Origin: Begonia masoniana
Lineage: Eukaryota > Streptophyta > Magnoliopsida > Cucurbitales > Begoniaceae
Assembly: GCA_022432975.1 (NCBI GenBank)
Contig: CM039502.1
Location: 12,624,954 to 12,688,953, forward strand
Length of the DNA stretch: 64,000 nucleotides
Direction: 5' to 3'
The translations under genes were made by a program, and so were the position numbers. Below the pieces are notes generated by a model. The model had not been told where the DNA came from. It saw only the letters and a program-made list of their open reading frames with translations, and made no database searches. This document shows, piece after piece, positions 34,532 through 45,706 of the stretch; position 1 is the stretch's first letter; each line of letters begins with the position of its first letter.

Positions 34532-36710
34532 CTATTTGAAGCGATCTAAATGACGATTCCAAAAAGCTTTCTGAACATAAGAGGGCACGTCACGGTGGGG
34601 ATTGAAAAAGCCATCCACCAGAGCTTGAAGGAAAGCACGATCTCTTGGGAGAGGCGATTGATAGACCACCATTGTCAGACAGGGAGCAGGAGGTGGAGAA
34701 GGCTCTCGGGACAACTCCACGTCCATGCAGGAAGGAGACTCGACAGAAGGACCAGAGCACACATCCATACATGGTGGAGGAGAAGCTTCCATTGGACAGG
34801 CTGGAGGAGAGGAAGATTCAGGAGCTGAGGAAAATGTAGGAAGAGTGAACTTTAGCTCAGCCTCATGAATATCTAGGGACATGAGACGCACATCTTCAAA
34901 AACAGCAGGCCTGGAAAGGGGAAGAAGCAAATCTTCAAAGCAGGCCTCGGGAACATTGAGACCAGAACATGATGGTTCGGATTCAGGCTCAGGTTCAGGT
35001 GTCAACGCGGCAATGGACAATTGGAGTTTCTCAAGTTCTCTGACAACCATTCGCCTATCACCATCAATCTTTGTAGACAGCAGGCCAAGACCTGTATCCA
35101 GAGCAACGCCCATGGTCTGATGATTCTGATCCATTTTACTTTGGATTGTTCCGAGGGCAATGCCAAGGTTGGTAATAGAGGCTTGCATCTCATTGTACTG
35201 AGCCTCTGTTAAGGAAAATCTCCTGTGATATGTTATGGGAGTTGCAGGAGTTGCAGGAGTATTGGAGAGAAGGGGTTGGACTGGCAGAGCGATTGGAGCA
35301 GGTTGGACAGGTGATGGAGGGAGCACCTCTTGCTGATCGGGAGATGGATGAGGTGAAGGTTCATGAATTGGAGATGGAGGAGCTGAAGATGGGTGGACTG
35401 GAACTGGAGGAGCTGTAGGTGGTAAGGAAAGAGTAGGTGGAGAGGGAGGTGGAGGAACTGGAGATGGTAGAGCTGAAGGTCCATGGGTGAGTATGGAAGA
35501 AATGGCTCGCATCACCGGAGAGATGGAAGGATAAACAGGCTTAGAAGGTAGGATGAGAGAAGGTGGAGGTGAAAGAGGAGGTTCAGGAATAGGTAGGGAC
35601 ACAGATGAGGGAGCAGAGGTGGCCTCTGAAATGGGTGCCATGGAGGAAGGAGCAATCCTACGCCTACGCACTAAAGGAGAAGGTGGGGGGGCTTGAATCC
35701 TGAGATTGACTTACAGTGTCATCTCCTCCTTCAGCAGTTGATTCATCTGGCAGGATAAGTTTCCTTTTACCACGCCTGACAGGTGCTGCCAAAGAAGCCT
35801 TTTTCTTGGCCTTATCCACAGCAGGTTGCCCTTTTACGATACATTTGAATCCCATCCTGCTGAGCGTGGAGTTGGAATAAAAATTGGAGGGCAGAAGTCT
35901 CACAGGCTCCTCCTCCTCTGGAAGAACAACCTCAAGACGAGCAAATAACCGCATGAGAAGCAGATTATACGGTAGAGATGTAGCTCTGGAGGAGACAGCA
36001 AGAATCATCCTTCGAACAACTATATACCCAATGTTGAAGGGTGTCTTGAGATAGATTGCATACAGAACAAATAGTTCCATTGAGCTCACTTCGTCATAAT
36101 GTCCACCCTTGGGAACAATATTGAAATCAATCATATGACGAAAAACTCTGGCTCTAGGGGTCAGATGTTTGCCCTTTAACGGATTAGGGGAAGAATTGGG
36201 GTCCACAGTAATTTCCCTGAGAAATTGTAGTCCATCAGACGTTCCAAAGAAGGGTAGCTCAGGCCCTGTCACATACTTGTAAGGGCAGTTATCCAAATGA
36301 GGAGCTCCCAGAAGGGCATTTATGGACTGAGAAGTAATTTCAATGTGAGTGTTGTAGACGTAGCTCTTAATGGAGGGGTAATCAGTGGAAAAGCTAAGGT
36401 TTGCATAAAACATCCTAATTGCTTCCGGGTAGAAGAATGATTCGGTCTCAAAGAGACCTATCAACCCGAGATCAGTCAAGGGTTCAATAAAGTCCAATCC
36501 GGCTAACTCTTCAAAAGAAATACCCTTACTAGGAATTAACGATTTGAACCGATAGTCATTGTGGTACTTTACCTCAGCAGCTTGAGTAAGAAAGTAGAAG
36601 GTTGGCCACTCCGTTCCACGAGGAATCTCTCGGGAAGGACGATCAGAAACTTTGGCCATCTTCTTGGTCGGTTTGGAAACGGCGCGAGATGATTGACCTT
36701 GAGATTCCAT
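34532..36710 (-). pseudogene. Third ORF (env-like/plant transposon protein) of copia B, frameshifted
   Basis: The 348-residue frame 36710-35664 has the conserved N-terminal domain (RPSREIPRGTEWPTFYFLTQA; IRMFYANLSFS; VPKGGHYDEVSSME; LPYNLLLMRL) and a basic RRGKRKLIL patch. The 34532-35671 frame continues as proline-rich linker, coiled coil, and the tail blocks MSLDIHEAEL and MVVYQ. The break falls in a run of seven C (minus strand, near 35680-35690), where a one-base length change fits; a sequencing error is possible. Same architecture as in copia A. Function unknown; no membrane segment seen. Confidence 0.78.
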
Positions 36711-37051
36711 TGCTAGAAGAGGATTCGACAGAGAAAATTTGGTAGGGCAGGGGTTTAGAGAAAGAGCGCGAAAAGTAGAGTGTCTGGGCGAAGAAGAATG
36801 AATTTAAAAGAAATAACTCATCGCCAGACGAAAAAGATATACGTGTCGGCAGATTGAGGAATACATCTTCCGATGGGTTACACGTGTCGGCAGATTGATC
36901 AGAACAGCTTCCGATGGGATAGAAAACACTGCATCTGCCGATACCTACCGGTAGAAATGCATCTTCCGATGCCTAGAGAAAAATCAGCATCTACCGATGC
37001 TTTCACAACAAGGAATTGCTAACACTTGGGAATTTTCCAAAAGAGACAGAA

Positions 37052-40000
37052 TTATTTTCTATCAACCCTAATGAGACCTAACCTTATTCTGATATTATTG
37101 AATGTCTTCTCATCCAAGGGTTTTGTAAAGATGTCGGCCAATTGATCTACAGAATTAACAAATTCTAAAGAGATATCTCCTCTTTGAACATGTTCACGGA
37201 TGAAATGATACCTTACATCAATATGTTTTGTTCTAGAGTGTTGAATAGGATTTTTAGAAATGTTGATAGCACTGGTGTTATCACACCGAATAGGAATCCT
37301 ATCAAAGAACAGATTATAGTCCTCCAAAGTCTGTTTCATCCAAAGCATTTGTGCACAACAACTGCCTGCAGCAATATATTCACTTTCTGCAGTTGAGAGT
37401 GCAACAGAATTCTGTTTCTTAGAATACCAAGACACTAGAGATTCACCAAGAAATTGACATGTTCCTGTGGTGCTTTTCCTATCAACTAGACTACCAGCAT
37501 AGTCAGAATCTGAATATCCAATCAGATCAAAGGAAGTTCCCTTAGGATACCATACACCTAAGTCATAGGTCCCACTCAAATATTTGAAAATCCTTTTTAC
37601 TGTAGATAAATGAGATTCCTTAGGGGCAGCCTGAAACCTAGCACAAAGGCACACACTAAAGAGTATATCTGGCCTACTAGCAGTCAGATACAACAGAGAA
37701 CCAATCATACCACGATATTTCTTGATATCCACACTTATACCATTTTCATCCTTGTCCAATTTAGTAGTGGTACTCATGGGAGTTTTAGAAGATTTGACAG
37801 TTTCTAACCCAAACTTCTTAAAGAGTTCCTTAATATACTTTTCTTGACAGAAGAAAATTCCATCAGGAGATTGACTAATCTGGAATCCTAAGAAAAACTT
37901 TAACTCCCCCATCATACTCATCTCAAATTCACTTTGCATGAGGGAGGAAAACTCATTACACATGTTGACATTGGTTGATCCAAAAATAATGTCATCGACA
38001 TATATTTGAACCAGCAGAATGTCCTTATCCTTTTGCCTGGTAAATAGAGTTGAGTCGGTGTTACCCTTTTTGAAATTCCTTTCCTCAAGGAAATTCCTCA
38101 ATCTGTCATACCAAGCTCTAGGAGCCTGCTTAAGACCATAAAGAGCTTTCATAAGTCTATACACATGATTCGGTTTAGCAAAGTCTTCAAAACCTAGGGG
38201 CTGCTCTACATAAACTTCTTCCTGAATATAACCATTTAAGAAGGCACTCTTTACATCCATTTGAAAGAGTGTGAAGTTTTTGTAGCAAGTATAGGCTAAG
38301 AGCATCCTAATGGATTCTAATCTAGCTACAGGTGCAAAGGTTTCCTCAAAATCTATACCTTCTTCTTGATTGTAACCTTTAGCAACTAGCCTAGCCTTAT
38401 TTCTGACTACGATCCCATTTTCATCCAATTTGTTCTTGTAAACCCATTTAGTTCTAATAATGGGATGATCCTTAGGCCTTGGAACAAGTTCCCATACCTT
38501 GCTCCTTTCAAATTGATTTAGCTCCTCTTGCATAGCTAAAATCCAGTTTTCATCACTCTCGGCCTCTTCAAACTTCTTAGGTTCTATTTGAGATATAAAT
38601 GCCACATTGGCACAGAAATTCCTAAGAGAGGATCTAGTCTTAACTCCTAACGAAGGATCACCTAAGACTTCATCTAATGGATGGTCTTTGATGAATTTCC
38701 AATCTCTAAGAAGAGCAGGATTTTCATCCTTGACAGAAACTATATCATGAGGAATAGAAGAAGGTTCTAAAGATTTTTCTTCTTGAATGGGATCTGTAGG
38801 CTTTTCTAAGGAAAGGGAATCCAGTTGTTTTTCCAAGGGATCATCCTCATCCACATTCATTAATGGCTGAGGAGTCTCATCAAAATTGACATGAACAGAT
38901 TCCTCAACAACAAGAGTTCTCCTATTGAAAACTCTGTAAGCTTTACTGGTCAAAGAATATCCTAGAAAAATTCCAAGATCGGATTTGGAATCGAATTTTC
39001 CTAAGTTATCCTTAGTATTAAGAATAAAACATTTGCAACCGAAAGCTCTAAAATACTTAACAGTAGGAGTCTTGCCATTCCAAAGTTCATAGGGAGTTTT
39101 TTCAAGAATAGGTCTTATAGAGACCCGATTGAGTACATAGCAAGCTGTAGCAACAGCTTCAGCCCATAAGTATTTAGGAAGGGAATTTTCACTAAGCATA
39201 GTCCTAGCTAGCTCCTGGAGAGATCTATTCTTCCTCTCAACAACACCATTTTGCTGAGGAGTCCTAGGTGAAGAGAAATTGTGCTCAATTCCATTTTTGA
39301 GACACAAGAGTTCAAATCTCTCATTTTCAAATTCTCCACCATGATCACTACGAATAGCAACAATGGTGAGTCCCTTTTCATTTTGAACTCTTTTCCTAAA
39401 GCTAGAAAATGTTTCAAAGGTCTCATCCTTAGACTTCAGGAAATATACCCAGGTGAATCTAGAGAAATCATCTACAATAACAAAGGCATAGAATTTGCCG
39501 CCTAGGCTTGCTATATTGGAAGGACCGAAGAGGTCCATGTGAAGAAGTTGGAGAGGCTTAGAAGTGGAGATTGCATTCTTTGATGCAAAAGAGCTTTTGA
39601 TCTGCTTGCCCATTTGACAAGCTTCACAGACTTTATCCTTCTCGAAGGATATCTTAGGGATTCCTCTAACTAAATTCTCCTTAGTAATCTTAGCTAAGGT
39701 ATACATCCCTACGTGTCCTAATCTTCTATGCCAAGACCAACAATCATTAAGAGAATTAACAACAAAACATTTTTCATCAACATGCTCAAAAACATTCAGA
39801 TCAACAATATAGACATTTTCTTTTCTAAATCCTTTAAACAAAATATGATTAGTTGAAATGTCTTTGATCACACAAGCATTTGATTTGAAAGTTACTTTAT
39901 AGCCCTTGTCACACAACTGACTTATGCTAAGCAGGTTATGTTTTAATCCTTCTACAAGTAAAACATTTTCAATAGTAGGATGAGAAGGATTACCTATATT

Positions 40001-40159
40001 GCCGATGCCAACAATTTTGCCCTTTTGGTTTCCACCAAAAGTAACACTCCCTTTCTTTTTGTTGACAACAGCAAACTTGGTTGAGTCTCCCGTCATATGC
40101 CTTGAGCAACCACTGTCAAGGTACCACAGATTTGTCCCGGGAGAGCAGTCAACCTGCAA
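37052..40159 (-). CDS. Copia B Pol polyprotein (protease-integrase-RT-RNase H)
   Basis: A single open frame of 1035 residues. Protease [14 protein letters not shown] is at about residues 12-25; integrase zinc region [16 protein letters not shown] at ~140-185; core with [15 protein letters not shown] and [16 protein letters not shown] with [24 protein letters not shown] and YVDDIIFGS (about 37990-38015); RNase H to the end with [20 protein letters not shown]. All catalytic landmarks I can check are present, unlike copia A. There is no ATG at the start; it overlaps gag's end in the -1 frame, so it is probably made by frameshift or another non-standard route. The best candidate in the window for a source of active enzymes. 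Confidence 0.95.
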   Translation of the reverse strand: MQVDCSPGTNLWYLDSGCSRHMTGDSTKFAVVNKKKGSVTFGGNQKGKIVGIGNIGNPSHPTIENVLLVEGLKHNLLSISQLCDKGYKVTFKSNACVIKDISTNHILFKGFRKENVYIVDLNVFEHVDEKCFVVNSLNDCWSWHRRLGHVGMYTLAKITKENLVRGIPKISFEKDKVCEACQMGKQIKSSFASKNAISTSKPLQLLHMDLFGPSNIASLGGKFYAFVIVDDFSRFTWVYFLKSKDETFETFSSFRKRVQNEKGLTIVAIRSDHGGEFENERFELLCLKNGIEHNFSSPRTPQQNGVVERKNRSLQELARTMLSENSLPKYLWAEAVATACYVLNRVSIRPILEKTPYELWNGKTPTVKYFRAFGCKCFILNTKDNLGKFDSKSDLGIFLGYSLTSKAYRVFNRRTLVVEESVHVNFDETPQPLMNVDEDDPLEKQLDSLSLEKPTDPIQEEKSLEPSSIPHDIVSVKDENPALLRDWKFIKDHPLDEVLGDPSLGVKTRSSLRNFCANVAFISQIEPKKFEEAESDENWILAMQEELNQFERSKVWELVPRPKDHPIIRTKWVYKNKLDENGIVVRNKARLVAKGYNQEEGIDFEETFAPVARLESIRMLLAYTCYKNFTLFQMDVKSAFLNGYIQEEVYVEQPLGFEDFAKPNHVYRLMKALYGLKQAPRAWYDRLRNFLEERNFKKGNTDSTLFTRQKDKDILLVQIYVDDIIFGSTNVNMCNEFSSLMQSEFEMSMMGELKFFLGFQISQSPDGIFFCQEKYIKELFKKFGLETVKSSKTPMSTTTKLDKDENGISVDIKKYRGMIGSLLYLTASRPDILFSVCLCARFQAAPKESHLSTVKRIFKYLSGTYDLGVWYPKGTSFDLIGYSDSDYAGSLVDRKSTTGTCQFLGESLVSWYSKKQNSVALSTAESEYIAAGSCCAQMLWMKQTLEDYNLFFDRIPIRCDNTSAINISKNPIQHSRTKHIDVRYHFIREHVQRGDISLEFVNSVDQLADIFTKPLDEKTFNNIRIRLGLIRVDRK

Positions 40160-40167
40160 AACAAAAA

Positions 40168-41732
40168 TCAGGTTGTCTTCTTAGGTACCCAAATCTTTTG
40201 GGTCCTAGTGTTAGGTCTGGTTCCCTTAGGAACCCATTGAAGTTTATTGCCTGATTTCTTACCTAATTTCAAAGGACATTCATATGACTTATGTCCTAAC
40301 TCATTGCAAGCATGACAGGTAGACGATTTAACAAAGAAATTCTTAAAAGCTTTCTTTTTATTAGGCTTGTCATAACCTAATCCTGTTCTGTCAAAATTTG
40401 CTCTCTGTCCCCCTATTACCATCTTAAATAATTTTTCACCCTTAGTGAAGTTCAGTATAATATTATTCAAATCTTCGTTTTTGCTTTTAAGCTCATCAAT
40501 CTCTTTGACATGCACATTAGTTGTCTTGGCATGTAGTTCTACCATGTTTGCATTTTCCTTTTTCAAAGTATTGTATTTAGTTTTTAACATGCCAAACTGT
40601 TTAACTAAATCATTGAAAGCATCAATAAGTTCACCATCTTCATTATCACTATCACAATCACTTAAATTACTGGATGAAAGACTAACCTTATCTTCATGTG
40701 CCATAAAGCACAGATTTGCAACTTCTTCATCTTCTGAGGAGGTGTCTTCATCACTATCATCCCAAGTGGCCTTCATAGCTTTCTTCTTGAATTTCTTGGG
40801 ATTCTTAGCATGTGGACAGTCGGCCTTCATATGCCCTGGCTTTCCACATCCAAAGTAGGTGATCTCCTTCTCTTTTTGAGGCTTTTCTCCTTTCGAGAAT
40901 TTCCTCCCATGCATCCTTTTTCTCTGAAGGAACTTCTGAATCTTCTAGTGATGAGTGCAATGTCCTCATCATCTTCTTCTTCTTCTTCTGATTCCTTTTG
41001 CTTACTTGAGGAAGCCTTTAGAGCAATGTCCTTCTTTTTGTTGATCTCCTTTTCTTTGAGATCTTCCTTATCATTGGCCCTCATGGTTATCTCATGAGTC
41101 ATCAGAGAGCCAATGAGCTCTTCCAGCTTGAGCACCTTCAGATCACGAGCCTCTTGTATTGCTGTCACCTTTGGTTGCCAGGCTCTGGGTAGACATCTCA
41201 GGATTTTTCTCACCTGTTCTTCACATGAGTAAATCTTACCGAGAGCTTTTAAACCATTAGTAATGTTAGTGAACCGAGTAAACATAGATGAAATAGACTC
41301 ATCCTTTATCATGGTAAAAAGTTCATACTCGTGTACTAACATATTTAATTTGCTCTCTTTTACCTGATTTGTGCCCTCGTGTGTGACCTCTAATAAGTGT
41401 CAAATCTCTTGAGCACTTTCACACCCTTGTACTCTATTAAACTCATCTCTATTTAGAGCACAGTACAGAGTGTTTATAGCCTTGGCATTAAGGCTTAGAT
41501 TCTTCTTGTCTGTATCATTTAGTTCGTGTGAGGCTTTGGGAATCCTAATGCCATTTTCTGTCTTAAAAGCAGTATATGGCCCATTTTCTATTATATTCCA
41601 GATCTCATAGTCCATAGCTTGAATGAATATTCTCATTCTCGCTTTCCAATAAACATAATCACTGCCATCAAACAGTGGTGGACGAGAAATGGATTGACCA
41701 TCAATGTATGAGGAGTTTGTATTGAATGCCAT
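40168..41732 (-). pseudogene. Copia B gag, broken
   Basis: ATG at 41732 (MAFNTNSS). A TGA at 41400-41402 and a frame change near 40900 split it. The parts align along copia A gag: DGSDYVYWKARMRIFIQAMDY, SMFTRFTNITNGLKALGK, and the lysine-rich region. The first zinc knuckle reads YFGCGKPGHMKADC, with its first zinc-binding Cys changed to Tyr (one G-to-A change); the second, CHACNELGHKSYEC, is intact. It ends IWVPKKTT. Confidence 0.92.
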
Positions 41733-41786
41733 GGTTTATATCACACAGAGTGTTAAAAAAAAACAACTTAGACAAAGATAAACCTT

Positions 41787-41798
41787 GCTCTGATACCA
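41787..41798 (-). other. Primer binding site of copia B
   Basis: Minus-strand TGGTATCAGAGC, a perfect complement of the initiator Met tRNA end, two bases from the 5' LTR. Confidence 0.88.
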
Positions 41799-41800
41799 AT

Positions 41801-43320
41801 TGAAGGATCGGTATTGTCTAAGAGGGGGGTGAATTAGACCTTTTAAATTTTAATTACTAGTCAACTTAATTTCTCTCCTAGATTAAACTTATAGATTTAT
41901 CACAAGTGATCAGATAATGTAAAGAGAGAGAGAGAGAGAAATTCGACACCAGTATTTTTACGTGGTTCGGCCAAACTGCCTACGTCCACGCTCCAAGGCT
42001 CCCCCTTGAAGATTCCTTACTTCTCCTCAACGAGAAATCCTGATCGAGCTTTCGGGTGTCGATCCACAACCTTACACAATCCTGGATTGAACTTTACGGG
42101 CGTCAATTCACTGCCTTACAAGTTTTTCAGATTTGAATGAAGATTACAATAATCTACAAGCTCTCAAAACAGAATCTCAAGTTTTGAATAGAGAGATGTA
42201 GAAAACTGATACAGAGTATAATTAATCGCAAGTTAGGGCTCAATAGAAAATTCGCAAAAGTTAGTCTTCGAGCCTTTTCTTCTGCTTATATACTCTGTAT
42301 AAAATTGCTTCAGAAAATTGAATGCTTCTTTCTTCAAAATGGAGAAATGTTACCGTTGGGAAGCATCCGTACTGAAGCAGATATCCGTTGCTTCTGAAAA
42401 TGTTGTTCGTCATCGCCATTAAAGGTCTGGAGTTAATGCTGAAAACGACGTCACTGTAGCTTCGCGGCTAACTTTGAATTCTGGCGGAAGTTCATCGGCA
42501 GATGCAACTTATGAGCAGGGACACGTCATCGGTGAATGCAGCTTGAAATGTCATCGGCAGATGTATCCTAAAAATCCATCGGCAGATGTATCCTTGAATT
42601 CCATCGGCAGAAGTATCCTTGAATTCCATCGGCAGAAGCATCTTCAACTTCTATCAGCAGAAGCATCTTTAAAACTCCTCGGCAGAGACAATTCGTAAAA
42701 CTCATCGGCAGAGACAATCCGTGAACTTCATCGGCACATTCTATCTTCAAAGCCATAGGCAGATGTTTCTTTAAAAACGCCATCGGCAGAAGTCTCTTTA
42801 AAAACCATCGGCATATGAACTCTTGAAAATTGTCGTCTAGTGATCGGCATGTGCAAGCTTGAACGACATCGGTATGAGTAGCGTCAAATGCTATCGGTAG
42901 ATCCATCTTGCACGTCATTGGCAGATATCTTCAAAACCGCTTCGGCAGATGAAACAAATAAGCGTTTACCACGTCATCGGTAGATGTCTTCAAAAACGCT
43001 TCGGCAGATGAGACTTGTAAATGTCATCAGCATATACACCTCAACACGTGATGAACCGGCATCGGCAGGAGTAGCTTCAACAGCTATCGGTAGATGCAAC
43101 ATTTCTTTGTCGTGTAGCGATCGGTATATGCAAGCCTGTTGCTATTTCATTCTGTATACTCAAACCGATTTATTAGACAACTAAAATACCCTTTTCAAGG
43201 GTATTTCCATATAAACTCATATTCATTATTTTCTTTAAATACACATAATCAAATTGTACATTAATTATACAAATACATAATCAAAAACAAATTATGACTT
43301 AAGCACTCTATAAGTCAACA
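41801..43320 (-). repeat. 5' LTR of copia B
   Basis: 1520 bases, TG..CA, near-identical to 32738-34256, with the same CATCGGCAGATG-like array (42480-43130). Confidence 0.95.
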
Positions 43321-43971
43321 AGTCTTTCCTTCAAGATTCATTTCGAAAGTTCTGAGTGATCCCATCAACTCTTCTAGCTTCATTTTAGACACATCTTTGG
43401 CTTCTTCAATGGCAGTAACTTTATAAGCAAATCTTTGTGGCAAAGACCGTAGAGTTTTTTGCACAAGTTTTTCTTCGGAAATCATCTCACCGAGAGCAAA
43501 CGCTTCATTTGCTATGTCACATAGTTTGGCGTTGAACTCGCCAATAGTCTCATCTTCCTGCATCTTCAGATTCTCAAATTGAGTGGTTAACATTTGCATT
43601 TTAGACAACTTTACCGTAGACGTTCCTTCATAGGTTGTTTGAAGAATTTCTCATGCCCTCTTTGCCGATTCACATGTAGAGATGAGTCTGAACTGAATTG
43701 GATCAACGCCATTGAAGATAGCATTAAGAGCTTTTGAATTACTATTCGCCAAAGCATCCTTATTTGTGGTCCAATTTTCTTCGAGTTTTGGAGATACAAT
43801 TCCTTCTGCATCGATGTTCATAGGGGGATTCCAACCTGTTAAAATAGACCTCCAAGCCTTCTGGTCAATAGCTTTAATGAATGCCCTCATCCTTGCCTTC
43901 CAATAAGCATAATTACTCCCATCTAATAATGGTGGACGTATTGTAGAACCTCCTTCTTTCATAGAATCCAT
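43321..43971 (-). pseudogene. Element C gag, 5' part
   Basis: ATG at 43971 opens a gag frame with LLDGSNYAYWKARMRAFIKA and later EEKLVQKTLRSLPQRFAYKV, typical of copia gag (UBN2-type). A TGA at 43651-43653 stands where the family has tryptophan. The frame is cut at 43320 by copia B and continues at 32737. Confidence 0.9.
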
Positions 43972-44027
43972 CGCACACGAACTATAATCTTGTCCCGCTG
44001 ATCTCGCTTAAGAAACAGAAGCGACCC

Positions 44028-44039
44028 GCTTTGATACCA
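44028..44039 (-). other. Primer binding site of element C
   Basis: TGGTATCAAAGC on the minus strand beside the 5' LTR; same one-base variant as copia A. Confidence 0.75.
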
Positions 44040-44041
44040 AT

Positions 44042-45706
44042 TGAAAAATTACGATTAGTTCTGCGGTGTCACACAGGGTGTTACAGGATATTACGTGTGA
44101 CACCGATGATAAATGCAATGATGGACAATATAAAAACACAGAAATAAATGACACAGGAGGTTGGTAACGCAGTTCGGCAACCAGCCTACGTCTGCGGGGC
44201 CACGCCCAGATATAAAAACATTTCTTTGAGTTCACGAAATTACAAGACAATCGGACTTATACAAATAAAGATTCCCTCTTATCTTTGTCGCCGCCTCTAG
44301 CTAACTTCCCCAAGGAAACTGTTTTTGCGAGATCCCCTCGACTTTAGAACGACCTCTCCCGAGATCTAGATAACAACAAGATCCCCTCGTTGTTGGTTCC
44401 TCCCGAAACCCGTGTTATGGCAAGATCCCCTCGCCCACGATCAAGAACGACAAGCTCCCCTTGTCTAAGAAACAGAACTCCTCCCGAGTTCGGATACAGT
44501 CTCCTCCCGAGACTGAGCTTCAATGAAGAACAAAAACTATTGCCTCCTCGGACACCTCCTGGAACACCAGATCGAAGTCTTCGGATGCAATAATCAACAC
44601 ACTCAATAAAACGATGAAATCCACAGATTAGGTCGAGTATGTAAAACAATCACAAACCTATACGCAGAAACGTAGGGTGTGAAAGAAAAACCGACGGCTC
44701 GTAAAACGAAGAAACCTTCTCTCGTGTAAAATCAAAACTCCGTCTGCTGAAGAATAATCACCGACGACTCACTAATGGCGTGAATGAAAGGATTAACAAT
44801 TGCTGGACACACGCAAATGTCGGTATAGAATAAAATCGCCCAGAAGAATAAACACTTTTAGCTCTCAAGAATAATGGCTCAAGCTACCTTCAATTGTTTA
44901 GCGAGAATGCATAATATACTTTGCATCAAATATTCTTTTCAATCAGATCGCACAAAATAAGGAAAACTGAATCCCATAAAAAACGGATCTGTGACACCCT
45001 GTGCGACATTTATGGAAAGTCCATGCAAACAGATCTGAAACTAATCCCAAAGTATTAGGAACGAATCCTAACTATATTGTGCTTACGAATCAACCTTAAT
45101 AGCACCACAATATTCAGATCGGCTTCCAAAATATTATTTCCATCTTGAAGTCAACTTTCCAAATATTTTTAGGAATAAATCTGTCAGTAACTTCCACAGA
45201 AACTAAAGCTCAAATATCATTGGTAACTCCCATATCTTCGATTTAATTCAGTTACCAAATTAGATTAACCATCGCAAGAAATAAAGAAACCAAATCTTAA
45301 CAAATTCGGTTGTGTGACACACCGTGTGACACTTTAGGAAAGTTACCATAACAACTCGGATATTCGCCCAATAATTCAGGAAAGCATTCCATTAACCATG
45401 GGAACTCGAAACCCAGCAGATCGTACCAAATCTTCATCAAATCTGCATTCCAAAATAAAAGTTTTCTAAAAAACAAGTGCATATACCTTTTTCAATAACT
45501 TTCCTAATATTCTTGTTTCCTTATTTTTCTCTTCCACAGAATCATCATGATTGCTCGTATAATACCATCTAATAATCTGAATAAACTATTTCTTGAGCAC
45601 CAAGCAATAAATCATCAATTTGTAAAATCATGGAATAAAATACTATTTTTATAATATATTGACAAAAAATCAAATGCCAACACTTGTGCAAATCTTTGCA
45701 TTTACA
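44042..45706 (-). repeat. 5' LTR of element C (intact)
   Basis: 1665 bases from TGAAAAATTACG to TTTACA. It is the uninterrupted copy of the LTR split at 15858/29238 and shows the empty insertion site of the solo LTR near 45066-45070. It contains several AGATCCCCTCG and TCCTCCCGAG repeats (44330-44520). Confidence 0.93.

Larger units (their letters stand above)
32738..43320 (-). mobile_element. Sirevirus-like Ty1/copia element B, full length, 10.6 kb
   Basis: LTRs at 32738-34256 and 41801-43320 enclose a third ORF, an uninterrupted pol and a damaged gag, same order and family type as copia A. Flanks are TGTCT (32733-32737) and AGTCT (43321-43325), a 5-bp target duplication with one mismatch. 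The interrupted gene is gag of element C, which reads through in frame without it. LTRs differ at about 25 of 1520 positions by eye, similar in age to A. Purine tracts at 34258, 34305, 34325 and 34434 again fit a Sirevirus. Confidence 0.95.
14865..45706 (-). mobile_element. Sirevirus-like copia element C, host of nested insertions
   Basis: Two ~1.65-kb LTRs starting TGAAAAATTACG and ending TTTACA (14865-29874, interrupted; and 44042-45706) enclose gag, zinc knuckles and a protease start on the minus strand. Flanks GAGGC (14860-14864) and GAGAC (45707-45711) form a 5-bp target duplication with one mismatch. Removing the nested pieces (15859-29237 and 32738-43325) leaves about 6.9 kb, short for a Sirevirus. 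Integrase, RT and RNase H are absent, so C would depend on other elements. Repeated GGGGGAG purine tracts near its 3' LTR (29876-30016) are a Sirevirus habit. Confidence 0.88.
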
